Of a DNA stretch of 64,000 nt, positions 1 to 12,365 are shown piece after piece. The stretch is from assembly GCF_949987515.2 (NCBI RefSeq), contig NC_082694.2, positions 60,138,080 to 60,202,079 on the forward strand, written 5' to 3'. Source of the DNA: Delphinus delphis (taxonomy: Eukaryota; Chordata; Mammalia; Artiodactyla; Delphinidae). A program made the translations under genes and the position numbers. The notes under the pieces are model-generated. The model searched no databases and was not told where the DNA came from. It saw only the letters and a program-made list of their open reading frames with translations. The stretch's first letter is position 1; each line of letters begins with the position of its first letter.

Positions 1-1560
1 AATATATCATGTTCATGGCTAGAAACAACTGATATTATAAATAAGTAAATTCTCTCCAGATTAATTCAATGTAATTCCAATTTTATAAACCTCACCAGAA
101 ATTTCATAGAATTTAATAAGATGATTCTAAAAGTTACATGAAAAGGTAAAGAGCCAAGAATAGTCAAAGCACTGTTAAGAAAGAGAGCAGGGAGAGAAGA
201 CTTACCTCACCAAATATTAGGACCTATCACGCAGCTATAATAATTAAAGACAGTGGGCTATTGGTACAAGGATAGATGAGTGACTGACAGAACAGAAGAG
301 AGCCGAGAAACAGCCTCATACGCAAATGAAAGTGTGGTATATGACAGATGTGACATGTCAGATTAGTGAGAAGTTAACAGACTGAGCTGGAAAAAAATGG
401 TTAGCTCTATGGAAAAAGTTGAAATTGAATCTCTGTCTTATAATATTAAAAGTAACTCTAAGGTATAAGGATGGTATAAGGAATTAAGTGTTAAAAATAA
501 TTTTTTAAAATCTAAATGGAAAATATAGGTGAATAACTTTTAGTCTTTGGGGCAAGAAATTTTCTTAACCAAAATACAAAAGCATTAGCTATAAATGATT
601 ATTAATGATTATTAATTATGAATGATTAACCAATTTGACTATATTAAAATGAAAAACTGTTGCTAATCAAAAGATATTTTCAAAAATGCAAAAACACAAA
701 TTAAAAACCAGGAATAGATATTTTGTAACACGTACAACTGGAGAACATTAATATCAAGAATACATAAATATTTTCTAAAATTCAATGAAAAAAGACACAA
801 TAAATGCAACAGAACTAAGCTCAAAAGAGGTTTTCCCAAATGAAAAAATACATATAGCCAATAAACGTAAGAAAAGATGTTCAACATTCACTAGCGATCA
901 GAGAAATACAAATCAGGACCACAGAGAGATATTATTGAGACCTGTTTCATTTACAAAATTTAAAAATCTGACAATACTATATGTTGGAGAGGAAGTCAAT
1001 CCACGGATCTGATGTGAATGTAAACTGGTGAAACCAGCTGGGAAAGCGCTTTGGCATCATCTATTAATAATGAACTTTCACATATCTGAGGACTCAGTAA
1101 CCAAGTCTCTGGCACATGTACAAAAGGAGGTAGCTGTAAGAATATAGACAACAGTACTTTCACAATAGCAAACCCCAGGAAACAACTGAAATGCCCAGTC
1201 AAGAGAGTGGATGAATATTACCCAACAGTCAAAATGAAAGAAATACAGTGATGTGCAAAATAGGGAAGACTCTTAACAAACTTATATTAAGTGGAAAAAT
1301 AAGCTCTTAAAATTATATCCAACATGATCCCCTTTTCATAAAACAATCAAAATTCAACGTTATTTTTAAGGAATATACACATATGCCATAAAATTATACA
1401 AAAAGGACAGCAAGGAATGAACAATATAGAGTATAGACTCAGGATGATAGTTACCCTCAGGTGAGGGGAGGCAGGGAGCCAAATGGTTTCATAGATGCTT
1501 ATTACATTATTTATAATAACAAACTAAATAAATGAGTAAAAGTGGCACATGCATGCACCA
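1..1560 (+). mobile_element. old LINE-1 3' portion (L1M-like)
   Basis: AT-rich, purine-biased sequence that reads like the 3' part of L1 ORF2 and its 3'UTR on the plus strand. It has the 'gctattggtacaagg...gacagaacagaagagagcc' block, a 'gaaaccagctgggaaagcgc' block, and a 3'UTR-type 'ggatgatagttaccctcaggtga' stretch near 1441. No long open frame survives, so it is a decayed copy. The left boundary lies outside the window. The stretch 1561-1880 is AT-rich and unassigned. Confidence 0.65.
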
Positions 1561-1812
1561 GTAATCAGTGTTTGCATGAGCTAAAGACAATTTTTAGTCC
1601 AATTCTATGCACCTGAGATACAGTAAGAAAATAATAACTAAAAGAAAGTAACTGGTTTAATATCAGACAATATTATTTAAACTAAGACCCACTACATTGT
1701 ACAATTTAGAAGGGTGATTTTATGGTATATGATTAATATCTCAAAAAAGATGTTATTTTTATAAGAAAAAAATGGAATATTCCTATAGCTATTAAAATAA
1801 ATTAAATCAGAA

Positions 1813-1845
1813 AGAGACAGAGAGAGAGACAGATAGACAGAAGGG
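1813..1845 (+). repeat. GA/GACA-rich simple repeat
   Basis: A short run of GAGACAGA-like units lies between two L1 segments. It may be a decayed A-rich tail or a local microsatellite. Confidence 0.6.
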
Positions 1846-1879
1846 CGGGGGACACAGATAGCTATATAGAGAGTTCTAT

Positions 1880-2455
1880 CAATATATGCAAAGAATTACT
1901 CAAATTCTTCTAAGGAATTGAAAAAGAGGAAACATTTCTCACCTCATTTTATGAAGCTAGTAAAACTAATACCAAAACCAAACAAGTATAGTATAATAGG
2001 AAATGAAAATTATAGGCCAATTTCACATATAAACATAGATGCAAAAATCCTCCAAAATATCAACCAAAAAACTTCAACACACATGAGAGAATACATTGTA
2101 ACCAAATTGAGTTTATCTCACTCATTACAAGCACAGTTAACATTAGAAAATTTCTCTAGCATAACAGATAAAAAGAGAAAAACTGTACGATCATTTTAGT
2201 GGTTACCAAAAAAATTTTTTTCAGTAAATTCAATACCATTTCAGCACAAAAGAAATACCAAATGCATAAACAAGGAATAGAACTTCTTATAATAGAATAT
2301 AAACCAAAAACTACGATACAGTTCATATGTAATGATGAAACATTATAAGCATTCTCCTTAAAATCAGAAATAGAAAAGGATGTCCAATATTGCTGCTTCT
2401 ACTTAGCACGGTACTGCAGGTCCTGTTAGCACAATATTAAAAGAAAAACAAGTCT
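1880..2455 (+). mobile_element. LINE-1 ORF2 fragment (reverse-transcriptase region)
   Basis: The translated plus strand around 1918-2199 resembles the early reverse-transcriptase part of L1 ORF2, with the run 'KLIPKPNKYS...NYRPISHINIDAKILQ'. Around 2370 there is a degraded counterpart of the 'gcccaatctcaccacttctattcaaca' block. Frameshifts and stops are present. It is followed by sequence from an earlier part of ORF2, so it is not colinear with the next segment. Confidence 0.75.
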
Positions 2456-2462
2456 TAATAAA

Positions 2463-4520
2463 TTTTAAAAGATGAAAATCATACTAAGTATCTTTTCTGA
2501 CTGTAATGAGATGAAACTAAAAATTAACAGTAGAAGGAAAACTGGAAAATCCACAAATGTGTGGAAATTAAACAACACACTATTAAACAACCAATGGGTC
2601 AAAGAAGAAATCACAAGGGAAATTAGCAATATCTTGTGTCAAAAGAAAATGAAAACACAACATATCAAAGTGTATAAGGTGTAGTGAAAGCAGTGCTAAG
2701 GGGGAAACTTGTAGCTGTAAAATGCTTACATTAAAAAGAAAGGTCTCAGATCAACAACCTAAATTTACACCTTAAGGAACTAGAAAAAGAGCACACTAAA
2801 CCCAAAGCTAGCAGGAAAGAAATAATAAAGATTAGATCAGAAATAAACATAATAGAGGGTAAAAAAACATAAAATCAATGAAACCAAGAGCTGGTTCTTC
2901 AAAGATTAACAAAATTGACAAACCTTAAACTAGCTTGACTAAGAAAAGAGGAGAGGAGAATCAAATAATTAAAATCAGAAATGAAACAGGGTATATCACT
3001 ACCAATTTTACAAAAATAAAAAGGATTATAAGAGACTACAGTGAAGGATAGTATGCCAACAACTGGATAATCTAGTTGAAATGGACAAATTCCTAGAAAC
3101 ATACAACATACCAATACTGCATCAGGGAGAAATAGAAAATCTGAACAGATCTATACCCAGCAAAGAGACTGAGTCAGTTATCAAAAACCTCCCAGCAAGG
3201 AAAAGCCTAGGGTCACCTGGCTTCACTGGTGAATTCCACCAAACATCTTGAAAAAACAAAGTTAGAGGTCTTACACTTCCTGATCTTAAAACTTATTACA
3301 AAGTTACAGTAATCAAAATGGTGTGTAATGGCATAAAGTCAGACATATACATGAAAGAAACAGAACAGAGAGTGCAGAAGTAAACCCTCACATACCCGGT
3401 CAAATGACTTTTGACATGGGTGCCAAGAGCAATCAATGGGAAAGAACAGTCTCTTAAAGAAATGGTGCTGGGAAAACTGGATATTCACATGTAAAAGAAT
3501 GATGTTGGATCCCTACCTTATACTATATACAAAAATTAACTCAAAATGGATCAAAGACCTAAGTGTAAAATCTAAAACTATAAAACTCTTAGGAGAAGAC
3601 ATAGAGGAAAAGCTTCATGGCATTGTATTTGGCAATGATTTCTTGGATATGACACCAAAAGCACAGGCAACAAAATAAAAAATAAACTGAACATCAAAAT
3701 TAAAAACTTCTGTACATCGAAGGACACAATCAACAATGAAAGGCAACCCACACAATGGGAGAAAATGCATATCAAAACCACAATGAGATACCACCTCACA
3801 CTCATTAAGATGGTTATTATCAAAAAACCAAAAAACAAGTGTTGGCAAGGATGTGAAGAAATTGGAATGCTTATGCATTCTTAGAGGAATATAAAATGGT
3901 GCAGTTACTATGGAAAAAAGCATGGCAGTTCCTCAAAAAATTAAATATAGAAGTAACATATAATTCTGGGTATATAACCAAAAGAATTGAAAGCAGGGTC
4001 TGGAAGAGATATTTATACACTCACGTTCATAGCAGCATTATTCACAATAGCCAAAAGGTAGAAGCAACCAAAGTGTCCATCAACAGATGAATGACTAAGA
4101 AAAATGTGGTATATACATACAATAGAATACTATTCGTCCTTAAAAAAGAAGGAAATTCTAACATATGCTACAATATGGATGAACCTTGAGAACACTATGC
4201 TAAGTGAAATAAATAAGCCAGTCACAAAAAGACAAATACTATATAATTCCACTTATATAGGGTACCTAGAGGAATCAAATTTACAGAGACAGAAAGTAGA
4301 ATAGCAGTTATCAGAGGCTAGGGGAAGAGAAGATTGGGGAGTTATTGCTTAATGGGTGTAGAATTTCACCTTTACAACATGAAAAGAGTTCTAAAGATAG
4401 ATGATCATGATGGTTGTACAACAATATGAATATACTTAATGCCAGTGAACTTAAAAATGGTTAAGATGATAAATTTTGTTATGCGTATTTCACCACAACT
4501 AAAAAATTAAAATAGAAAAA
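2463..4520 (+). mobile_element. LINE-1 ORF2 linker plus C-terminal/3' end, internally deleted
   Basis: It begins in the endonuclease-RT linker of L1 ORF2 ('atactaagtatcttttctgac' near 2481). It runs through the 'gaaaccaagagctggttcttc' block near 2880 to about 3240, then jumps to the late ORF2 segment. ORF pieces at 3436-3678 (motif WCWENW, then KINSKWIKDL) and 4104-4304 (MWYIHTIEYYSSLKKKE) are typical C-terminal L1 ORF2 text. The RT core between the two is missing, so an internal deletion or a second insertion occurred near 3245. The element is dead. Confidence 0.8.
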
Positions 4521-5459
4521 AAATTATACATGCGAAAAGGAGGAGGAAAACACAAAAGTAAAAATATCTTAGTACAATGATATAAATTTAGCGGGCATTT
4601 TATTATGACAAATAATTGAAAATAATACAAATTTCTTTCCTCTACAAAAACCAATTATATTCTAAGTATTTCTAATTGCTTATATGCATTTTCTATTTGT
4701 TATTGTGATAAATATATTTATAAACTTTGCTTAATATAATGGAAAAAATTTAAATTTTCACATCAAAAATAAAATTTGGGAGACACTTTTTAAAATAAAA
4801 ATTTTATAAAAATTTCGGGAAAAAATCTGAAAATTTTCACTTTTAAAAATAAAAAGACAAACTCTGATTTCAGAGTTTTCTGAATTCTCAGACATATATA
4901 TAAACTAACGTGTATTAAAACTAATTAAAATATCTGGTTTCAACATATTCCGCCTATTTCCACTACAATATGTTTTTACTTATGATTTGATCCTTGTACT
5001 AGTAAAAACATTGGCTATCAGTGGGATGTCTGGCATGAGCTATAGCTAGCAAGGCTGATACAAATGGGAATTTGTGAACTGATGAATATAGCTCTATAGA
5101 TTATAGAGGAATACTATTTTAATGATTAGAGTAGAATAAAAGAAGATGTTAAACTCTCAAAGACTGTAATACATTTAGAAGATCTAAAGTTTGATGTTAT
5201 TTTCAGACCACAAAAGTATTACAATAGTCACTCAGAAATTTGGGACTAGTCAATCTATAAGCAGTAAATCTGTTAAAAGTCTGAAACAGATGAATAATCT
5301 TTGATTTCCATACTCCAATTATGTTAATAAACTATCTTTCAAAAACTACGGAAATTAAAGTTAAATTTAGACTGCAATGTAGAGCTCTTTTTCAGAATAT
5401 GCAGTGAAGTTTAGTAAGGGAGGAGACCTCTATGAAAACTGAGCAGTGATTTCTACAGA
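4521..5459. other. AT-rich non-coding stretch below the RMDN2 exon candidate
   Basis: No repeat or gene is recognised. If the exon at 5460-6495 is terminal, this is its 3'UTR and flank in minus-strand orientation. A minus-strand ATTAAA hexamer near 5117-5122 could serve as a poly(A) signal, but such hexamers are common in AT-rich DNA. Confidence 0.4.
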
Positions 5460-6495
5460 CTATATAGTATGCCTGGTGGGAAAGCTTCTGATCTGAGCTG
5501 CCCTTCTAAGAGAGGGTAAAGTCTGAGGTGACCTTATTTTAGGAATTTCATTAGGTGAAGATTTGTCTTCATCTTTAGACGAGATAGCATTGTTTTCATC
5601 TTCAAAGGGATCTGAGGTAACGCCATTTTGAGGTGGGGTAAAGCTTCTAGCATTTTTATAAAACGAAGTAAATCCAACATTATGGAGAACAGGGAAAGTT
5701 ACACTTTGAGAGGCATGATGTTGCAACATAGCTGGAGAATTATTTCTACTGCGACTTTGAAAAACAGGATGAAAGGAATTGTTCCTTAACTGCTCTCTTT
5801 CCTGAATATCACTGGCAACTCCATGTTGTTGAGAGGAATAGGAAGTAATAGTTGGAAGAGTAAGCATGGTCGCTGTGCTTTGATAGATGTTAGCGACAGT
5901 GTTCCGACAGGCTGAGGAATTAGCATTTGTTTCAGAATTCATAAAATATTTAGTGTTATATTCAGGAGAATAAGAGCTTATATATTTTCCAGCATCAGTA
6001 ATACTCAAGTTTTTAGAAATGATTTCAATTTCATTTGGATTAAATATGCATTGACTTCTTGATTGAGGATCAAAAAAATTACTAGCACTCTCATAACAGG
6101 AAATTATATTTAGTTTTGGGGCAGAGAAAAGACTTCTGGATCTAAAGCGAAAATGTTCTGAGGGCGATTTTAAATCACCGAAGCTTCTCTTTTCTTCAGA
6201 ATCAAAGTTAGCTCTACTTTGTCCAGAATGAAGGGAAGCACTGCTTTTCTGAAATTTAGCAAATAAAGAATGTCTTCTTCCAAAGAAAGATGAGTAAGAA
6301 GATGTATTTGATGAAGAAGAGGCAATTTTACTTCCTCTAGGTGAACTGCCTCTATGCATGAAAGGAGGATGAGCTGTTTTAAAATCAAGAGATTCTGGTG
6401 GTTGAATAATAGAAGAGGCTCCAGGGTGCAGGGGGTCTGAAGAAACTTGATCTGCAGGACATTTTGGTTGGAAGCTCTGGTCCTCTTTGCAGCAG
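5460..6495 (-). CDS. RMDN2: candidate RMDN2 alternative exon, serine-rich, ending in a stop
   Basis: The minus strand is open from 6512 down to the TAG at 5462-5460, about 350 codons in DNA that otherwise stops every few dozen codons. A good acceptor ('cacttttctcactctag') puts the exon start at 6495. The first base then completes the split Gly codon (GG|C) left by the RMDN2 exon at 20233-20700, so the phase fits. The exon would add Gly plus 344 residues: very rich in Ser and Asn, with a basic RRHS-type patch early, an acidic stretch (FEDENN...KDEDK) late and an Arg-rich end. No known domain or transmembrane segment is visible. No strong GT donor precedes the stop; the best in-phase one (AAG|GTCACC near 5532) is weak, so a terminal exon is the simpler reading. 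It would give a protein of about 495 residues with the membrane anchor and coiled coil but no TPR-like domain. The roughly 410-residue family form lacks this segment. The coding call rests on ORF length, acceptor and phase; use by RMDN2 is inferred. Confidence 0.65.
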
Positions 6496-8151
6496 CTAGA
6501 GTGAGAAAAGTGTCAAATGAGGAAAAAAAATAGGGAGTACAGGTGGAAACCTGCCAAGCCTCCTGAAGAATAATGGCCACCTTCTCAATATGGAAACAAC
6601 GTAAGAAATTAAGACAGCTGAAGTTGGTAGCCACATAGATGTATCCAAAAGAATGCCTAAGTCTAAAAGATTATTTCTAACTACCTACACAGTACCTGCC
6701 CACTATAGTAAACCTTGGGAAGATAAATTGAAAGACTCAGGGAAGCAGGCACAAAGAAAAGTAAGGGAAAACATCTGAGAGGGCACCAAAACAAAAGGAT
6801 TCCCTGAAAGGAAAGGTAGAACTTCCCTGTTTTGAAAATAATTAAGTTATAATATCTGTTTGAGACTATTAAACTACTATATTTAAAGGGGTTAATAAGT
6901 ACAATAAATTTATATCCTGCTGACTAACATGTTTTAAAATATTAACCATGGATAAAGCAGAACCTCTCTGGAGAGAATATTCCAGATAAATATCCAGATA
7001 TTCCAGATATTCAGTTATTGTGGGAAACTAAAGGAAACATTAAAGCTGGGTTTATGAGTATTTCAATGTTCTTTAGCACATGAAACATATGGAGAAGTGT
7101 TTTTTTATTTTTAAAGGCTTACCTTAAGCATTGTCCCATACTGAATTTAATCCAAAGTAAATCTCTCCCTTCCTTTCTAAGCCATCATCTTTAAGCCGTA
7201 AAATGCCTTGTGTAGGTGGAACAGGTTAGAAGCTGAATGCTTAAGCTGCATGTAGAACTAACATGGCAATAACACAGAATATGATGAGAGCAGATTCTAG
7301 AATCTAAGGACATCAGTTTAGAATAAAATTGTTCTGTGGCTCATCTCTCTGAAAAGCTGCAATTCATGTGACTGTGGAATGTGTATTCTAACTTCATTAT
7401 GTTCAAGGAGACAGCCAACAAATCAAGGGACAAGGAAACAGCAGGATGGAAGCAGTAACATATATGATCTCTCTACAGTCCTTTACTTGGAACTCTCTAA
7501 CTAGCTGCCCTCCACACCCCTAGCCTACTAACTCATTCTTCTTTCACCTGAACACTTTTTACCCCAGGGTTTTACATCCTCCCGTGATATGGAAAAGTTA
7601 CGGTTACAGACTTTGGTCTGAAGATATATTAAAAAGAAAAAAAAAAAAAAAAAGAAAGAAAGAAAGCCTAAATAGCAAATGTCACTGCCCCCCAAATGAA
7701 ACAAGCTAAATTTACCTTGGCAGTAAAGCGTGCCATCTGATTACATGGGTCACTTGCACAGATTATGGAGATCTGCTGTGCCACTGTTTATAACCCCTTG
7801 AAACAACTTAAACCCATTTTAAGACAAGATTAACAGAGCTATTAGAAAAGGAATATTGCCTTCTCCTTTTCCAAAACAACTTGGAGAACTGTCTATATAA
7901 GAGGTATATGTGTATAGCCACCTATGACATAAAACATACCCTCAAATATATACATTTTAACTTCTCAATATCCTATACACCCTACTACAACTCCCTGTTT
8001 TTGTTCCCTTTCTAACAACCTTCTTTGGGAAACCCTTGAACAAATCCCCCTTCAGAGGCTAAAAGCTCTCTAATTCTCACCATACAATTGTCAGTTTGTA
8101 ATTTGATTTTACCCAACATACAAGCTAATGAATTAATCTGTTCCTGTTTCA
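6496..8151. other. intron sequence, no recognised gene
   Basis: Presumed RMDN2 intron. I see no recognisable repeat or coding signal apart from an A-rich (AAAG)n run at 7629-7667, and a short tandem of 'ccagata/ttccagata' units near 6980-7012. Confidence 0.4.
7629..7667 (+). repeat. poly(A)/(AAAG)n simple repeat
   Basis: A run of about 18 A followed by AAAG units. It may be the tail of an unrecognised plus-strand retroposon. Confidence 0.8.
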
Positions 8152-8480
8152 TGGTTGCTGGCAGAAGACACACGATTTTTGTGTAAGAGACCGAGGACTT
8201 TATTACTCACAGCAAATTAAGCAATGTGATCACCAGCTTTTTTATGTTGGTTCTCCTTGACCTCAGGACCCACAAGGGCAATGCATAGGGCCCAGACACT
8301 CTTACATTCGCAGTGAGCTGCATTTCAAAGAAAGCAACACTGAGCTTAGGGAATCCCCCGCTTTTATAGCAAGCAGTAACCAAATCTGCTGTTGGTCCAG
8401 AAGGGGAACATTACCTCATTCCTCAAGGCTTCTCACCACAAACCAGAGAAATGGCCTGGATAAAGAGTGGCTACACAGAC
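8152..8480 (-). mobile_element. ERV1-like solo LTR (approximate limits)
   Basis: Read on the minus strand the segment has LTR architecture: a TATA box (TATAAAAG at 8368-8361), and about 160 bp downstream an AATAAA signal (8204-8199) in a 'gtgagtaataaagtcctcgg' context typical of class I retroviral R/U5. A 'cttacacaaaaatcgtgtg' U5-like end follows. No gag, pol or env homology is seen on either side, so it looks like a solo LTR. It has the same orientation as RMDN2 and lies in its intron. The exact TG/CA ends and duplication are not certain. Confidence 0.55.
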
Positions 8481-9830
8481 CTTACCCCCTTCACAAAAAT
8501 TAACTCAAATTGGGTCACAGACCTAAATATAAAATGTAAAACTATGAAGCTCCTAGAAGATAACATAGGAGAAAATCTAGATAAATTTGGGTATGGCAAT
8601 GACTTTTTAAATACAATACCAAAGGCATGATCCATGAAAGAAATAATTGATAAGCTTCTGCTCTGTGAAAGATAATGTCAAGAAAATGAGAAGCTACAGA
8701 CTGAAAGTATTTGCAAAATACACATCTGAAAAAGGACGGTTATCCAAAATATACAAAGAACTCTTAAAACTCAACCATAAGAAAATGAACAATCTCATTT
8801 AAAAATGAGCCAAAGACCTTAACAGATACCTCACCAAAGAAGATACGCAGATGGAAAATAAGCATATGAAAAGATCCTTCACATCATATGTCATTAGAGA
8901 AATGTAAACTAAAACAACGAGATACCACTACACACCTATTAGAATGGTCAAAATCCAGAATACCGACAACACCAAACACTGGGGAGGATGTGGAGCAACA
9001 GGAACTCTCGTTCATTGCTTGTGGGAATGCAAAATGGTTCAGCCACTTTGGAAGACAGTTTGGAGGCTTTTTACGTAACTAAACATACTCTTAACCATAC
9101 AATCCAGCAATCAAGTGCTCTGGTATTTCCCTAAATGAGATGAAAACTCATGTCCACTCAAAAACCTGTACATGGATGGTTACAGCAGCTGTCTTCATCA
9201 TTGCCATAACTTGGAAGCAACCAAGGTGTCCTTTAGTAGGTGAATGGATAAATAAATTGTGGTATATCCAGACAATGGAATATTATTCAGCACTAAAATG
9301 AAATGCGCTATTAAGCCATGAAGAGATACAGAGGAAACTTAAATGCACATTACTAAGTAAAAGAAGCCAATACAGGCTACATACTATATGATTCCAACTG
9401 TATGACATTCTAGAAAAGGCAAAACAGTGGAGACAGTATAAAGATCAGAGGTTGCCAGGGGTTTGGGGGGAGAGAGGGATGAATAGGCAGAGCACAGAGG
9501 ATTTTTAGGGCAGTGAAAATACTCTGTATTATACTGTAATAGTGGATACATGTCATTATACATTTGTCCAAACCCACAGAATGTACAACACCGAGAGTGA
9601 ACCATAATGTAAATAATGGACTTTGGGTGATTATGATGTATGTATCAATGTATGTTCATCAGCTGTAACACATGTACCACTCTGGCTGGAGCTGTTGATA
9701 ATGGGGGAGGCTATACATGTGTGAGGGTAGGGATTGTATGGGAAATCTCTGTATCAACCCCTAAATTTTGCTGTGAACTTAAAACTGCTCTAAAAAAGTA
9801 AAGTCTCGGTTTTTTTTAAAATTAGGGGAA
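8481..9830 (+). mobile_element. LINE-1 3' end (L1M-like)
   Basis: Starts abruptly in late ORF2 ('caaaaattaactcaaattgg'), continues through 'gagataccactacacacctattagaatgg' near 8921 and 'ggtatatccagacaatggaatattattcag' near 9261, and ends in a 3'UTR with 'gttgccaggggtttgggg' near 9452. The short ORF at 8888-9082 is a remnant of ORF2. Decayed, plus strand. Confidence 0.85.
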
Positions 9831-10801
9831 AAAAAGGGTGGTCAGGGCCTTACATTCTTGATTCTTGGCATACCTAGCAAGATGTGTAAGTGAATAGGAA
9901 GCCCAAGGAGGACTGTCTCTCATTATAGCAATCTATTATTTGCTTCCCTTTCTTGTGAGATTATTGTCTATTGTTCCTAAGTCACATTAAGATCTGTGAG
10001 TACCTTTTCCAAAAGGACATCTTTTGCAACTGAAACAATGGATTATATAATGCTTATAAAGTTTCTATTAAAAACTTCTCTTTCCAAAAGTAGACCAGTT
10101 TGTTGTTTAACATTCCCACTAAAGGCCTCTAAAAGAAGCACTTGCCCACTGAGCTATCCCAAAGGAAATGATGAAGTTATGACAATATCTCAATGCTGAC
10201 AAACACTTCTGCCCAAAGGAGGTAATGAACGAGGTCAGATCACTCCCCTCCTCACCCCACTGAATAAATCTACAATTATCAATTAAAAAAAAGTGTTTAG
10301 GTGTGCATGTCTGAGGGGTGGGGAAGAAGGTCCAGATCTGCACAGACGTTGGAAAGGAAAAGAAATTGCATACTAGCATGAGTAATATTTAAAGGTTTTG
10401 TAATATTTTTCTGGATAGAGTACTTATCTAAATCTCTAATCCTAAAATCACCCCCTCATTGCTTATTTTTAAGAGAACCTTAATTAGATACAGCCCAAAA
10501 GAAGTTAGTAAACTGTCATAACAGTAAGCATTTAAAACACGCTTCTCCTTCAATCCCTTCCCAATTCTCTTTTTTCTATCAATTCCATGTTCCCAGGTAC
10601 CTTCTGCATTCACCATGTCCTATGGTTACCTAAACCTCTTCCTTTTTTACCTCAGCTGCTCTATTCCCATCAAGACTAATACCTCATCATTGTATTCCTC
10701 ACTATGCCTCAGGGACCTCTTATTTATCTATAACTATAATTGCTAGTATTAAAATTATAATCCTGTCATGATATCTCAGCTGAAAGTTAGAAAATCTTCT
10801 A
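9831..10801. other. intron sequence, no recognised feature
   Basis: No repeat, exon or regulatory signal I can support. ORFs here are short and have no recognisable content. Confidence 0.4.
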
Positions 10802-11010
10802 GAACAAAGCTTCTCAAACTTCAGGGTACATCAGAGTCACCAGGAGAGCATTTAAAAATACAGATTCCTGGGCACAATGCGGAATCCCAGAGATTCGGAT
10901 TCACTAGGTCCGGGGCTGGTCTTGAGAATGCAAATTTCCATCAAGCTCCCAGACTAGGTGGGATATGGATGCTGCTGGCCCACAGACCACACTTTGAGCA
11001 GCTCTGATCT
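10802..11010 (+). mobile_element. MER5A-like hAT non-autonomous DNA transposon
   Basis: Begins 'aagcttctcaaacttcag' and ends 'cacactttgagcagctctg', which are imperfect terminal inverted repeats of the MER5/Charlie type. The interior has the family-like 'cagagtcaccaggagagcatttaaaaatac' and 'ggaatcccagagattcggattca' blocks. Flanking 'tctaga' on both sides may be what is left of the 8-bp target duplication. Confidence 0.8.
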
Positions 11011-12159
11011 AGATCATCTTGGTAATAAACAAACCCTAAAGTGACAGTTAAAAGGAACCTCCCAGCAGCTTCCTACCTGAGCTGGAGTCCAATAAGGACA
11101 AGGACAGTGAATGCTATCAGGACTGAATGTCCCTCCTTTCTTGGTGCCTAGATACTAAGACCCTTTAGGGACCTAGCTTACACTTGAGGAGAAGTAAGAG
11201 GGAGGAAGAAGGGGAAACCCTGAATGTGACTTAATCTTTAACACAAAATAACTAGCTCTAAACTAGAATTGACAGAGTTAACTTGAATTGGCACATTCAG
11301 ATTTTCCCACATCAGCCAGATTTTCCCACATCAGCGATAGTGAGCTGCTCTGAATTCAGTTATAAAGTACAGTTACATGTTTAGCTGATCTGAGTGTAGT
11401 GAATGTCGATTATTCAATCTATTACATGATATGAATGATAGTTATTTGTATATTTACCAAATATACCTAATTATGCAAAATAACAATAATGTTCATCACT
11501 AAATTACCACCAGGTTAATTATTTTCTTTCATTACAATATTAAACTCTAACCACATAGGTTCACTGTTTGTAGTTACTCAGATAGCATGATTGTCTATGT
11601 GATTTGAAAGGTAGAAAAAAATATGGCTTGAAGATCACCAAATAATTTCATAGGTTATTTCTATAATTTCCTTATCCACTATTAGTTTCTTTTGAAAGAA
11701 AGGTTAATAAAATTAACTCACTAGACAGTAGTTACTAAATACAGTCTAGTAAAGAAACAGTACCTAGTCAAGGGTTTGAACTGACCTAATAACAAACAGG
11801 AAGTAGTTTTTAAAACAATAGAAGCAAAACAAAATACACATTTTAGGTCAAGAAATAAACACAGATGTGTTCCAGCAACATTAGAAGACTTATTTCCTTA
11901 CCTATACTCTAGACATCCTTAGCCTTTTGCCTCTCTATCACACTCACCCTGCAAATCTCCTAATTTGAATCGATTAAGCCCTCTGACTCCTCCACTTCTA
12001 TATATGAAAGGCCAAGAACTAGTGAAAAGATGCACACTACAGTGCAAACTGGTACACAGTCTTGAACCTCAGTTGGAGCAACAGTCTGCAGGGTAATCCT
12101 TACCCATGTTCCTAGTTAATGTCCTCTTCCACTCCCCACAATGTCTCTTCAGTACTTTC
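11011..12159. other. intron sequence, no recognised feature
   Basis: No gene or repeat is recognised, apart from a short direct duplication 'agattttcccacatcagc' repeated in tandem near 11300-11334. Confidence 0.4.
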
Positions 12160-12275
12160 TTTGGTCATGTGTTCATTCATTTATTAATATAAATATGTAA
12201 CGATCATCTATGATGTGTCAGGCACTGTGCTAAGCACTGCAGACATCACAGTGAACACATCAGTGCAGGCTCTTA
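12160..12275. mobile_element. LINE-2 3'-end fragment
   Basis: Contains 'ttcattcatttattaat' and 'gatgtgtcaggcactgtgctaagcactgcagacat', the standard L2 3' signature. Very diverged. Confidence 0.7.
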
Positions 12276-12365
12276 AGAAGGCCAAAGCCCTAAGACTTGG
12301 AAATTGACAGAGGATGGGAGAGGATGGTGGTATGGGGAAGAGGGGAGTCAAGAATCTCAATCTCC

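Noticed and set aside
6170..6634. 154-codon minus-strand ORF overlapping the RMDN2 exon candidate
   Set aside because: It is in another frame of the same strand over the serine-rich exon, crosses the splice acceptor, and has no recognisable content.
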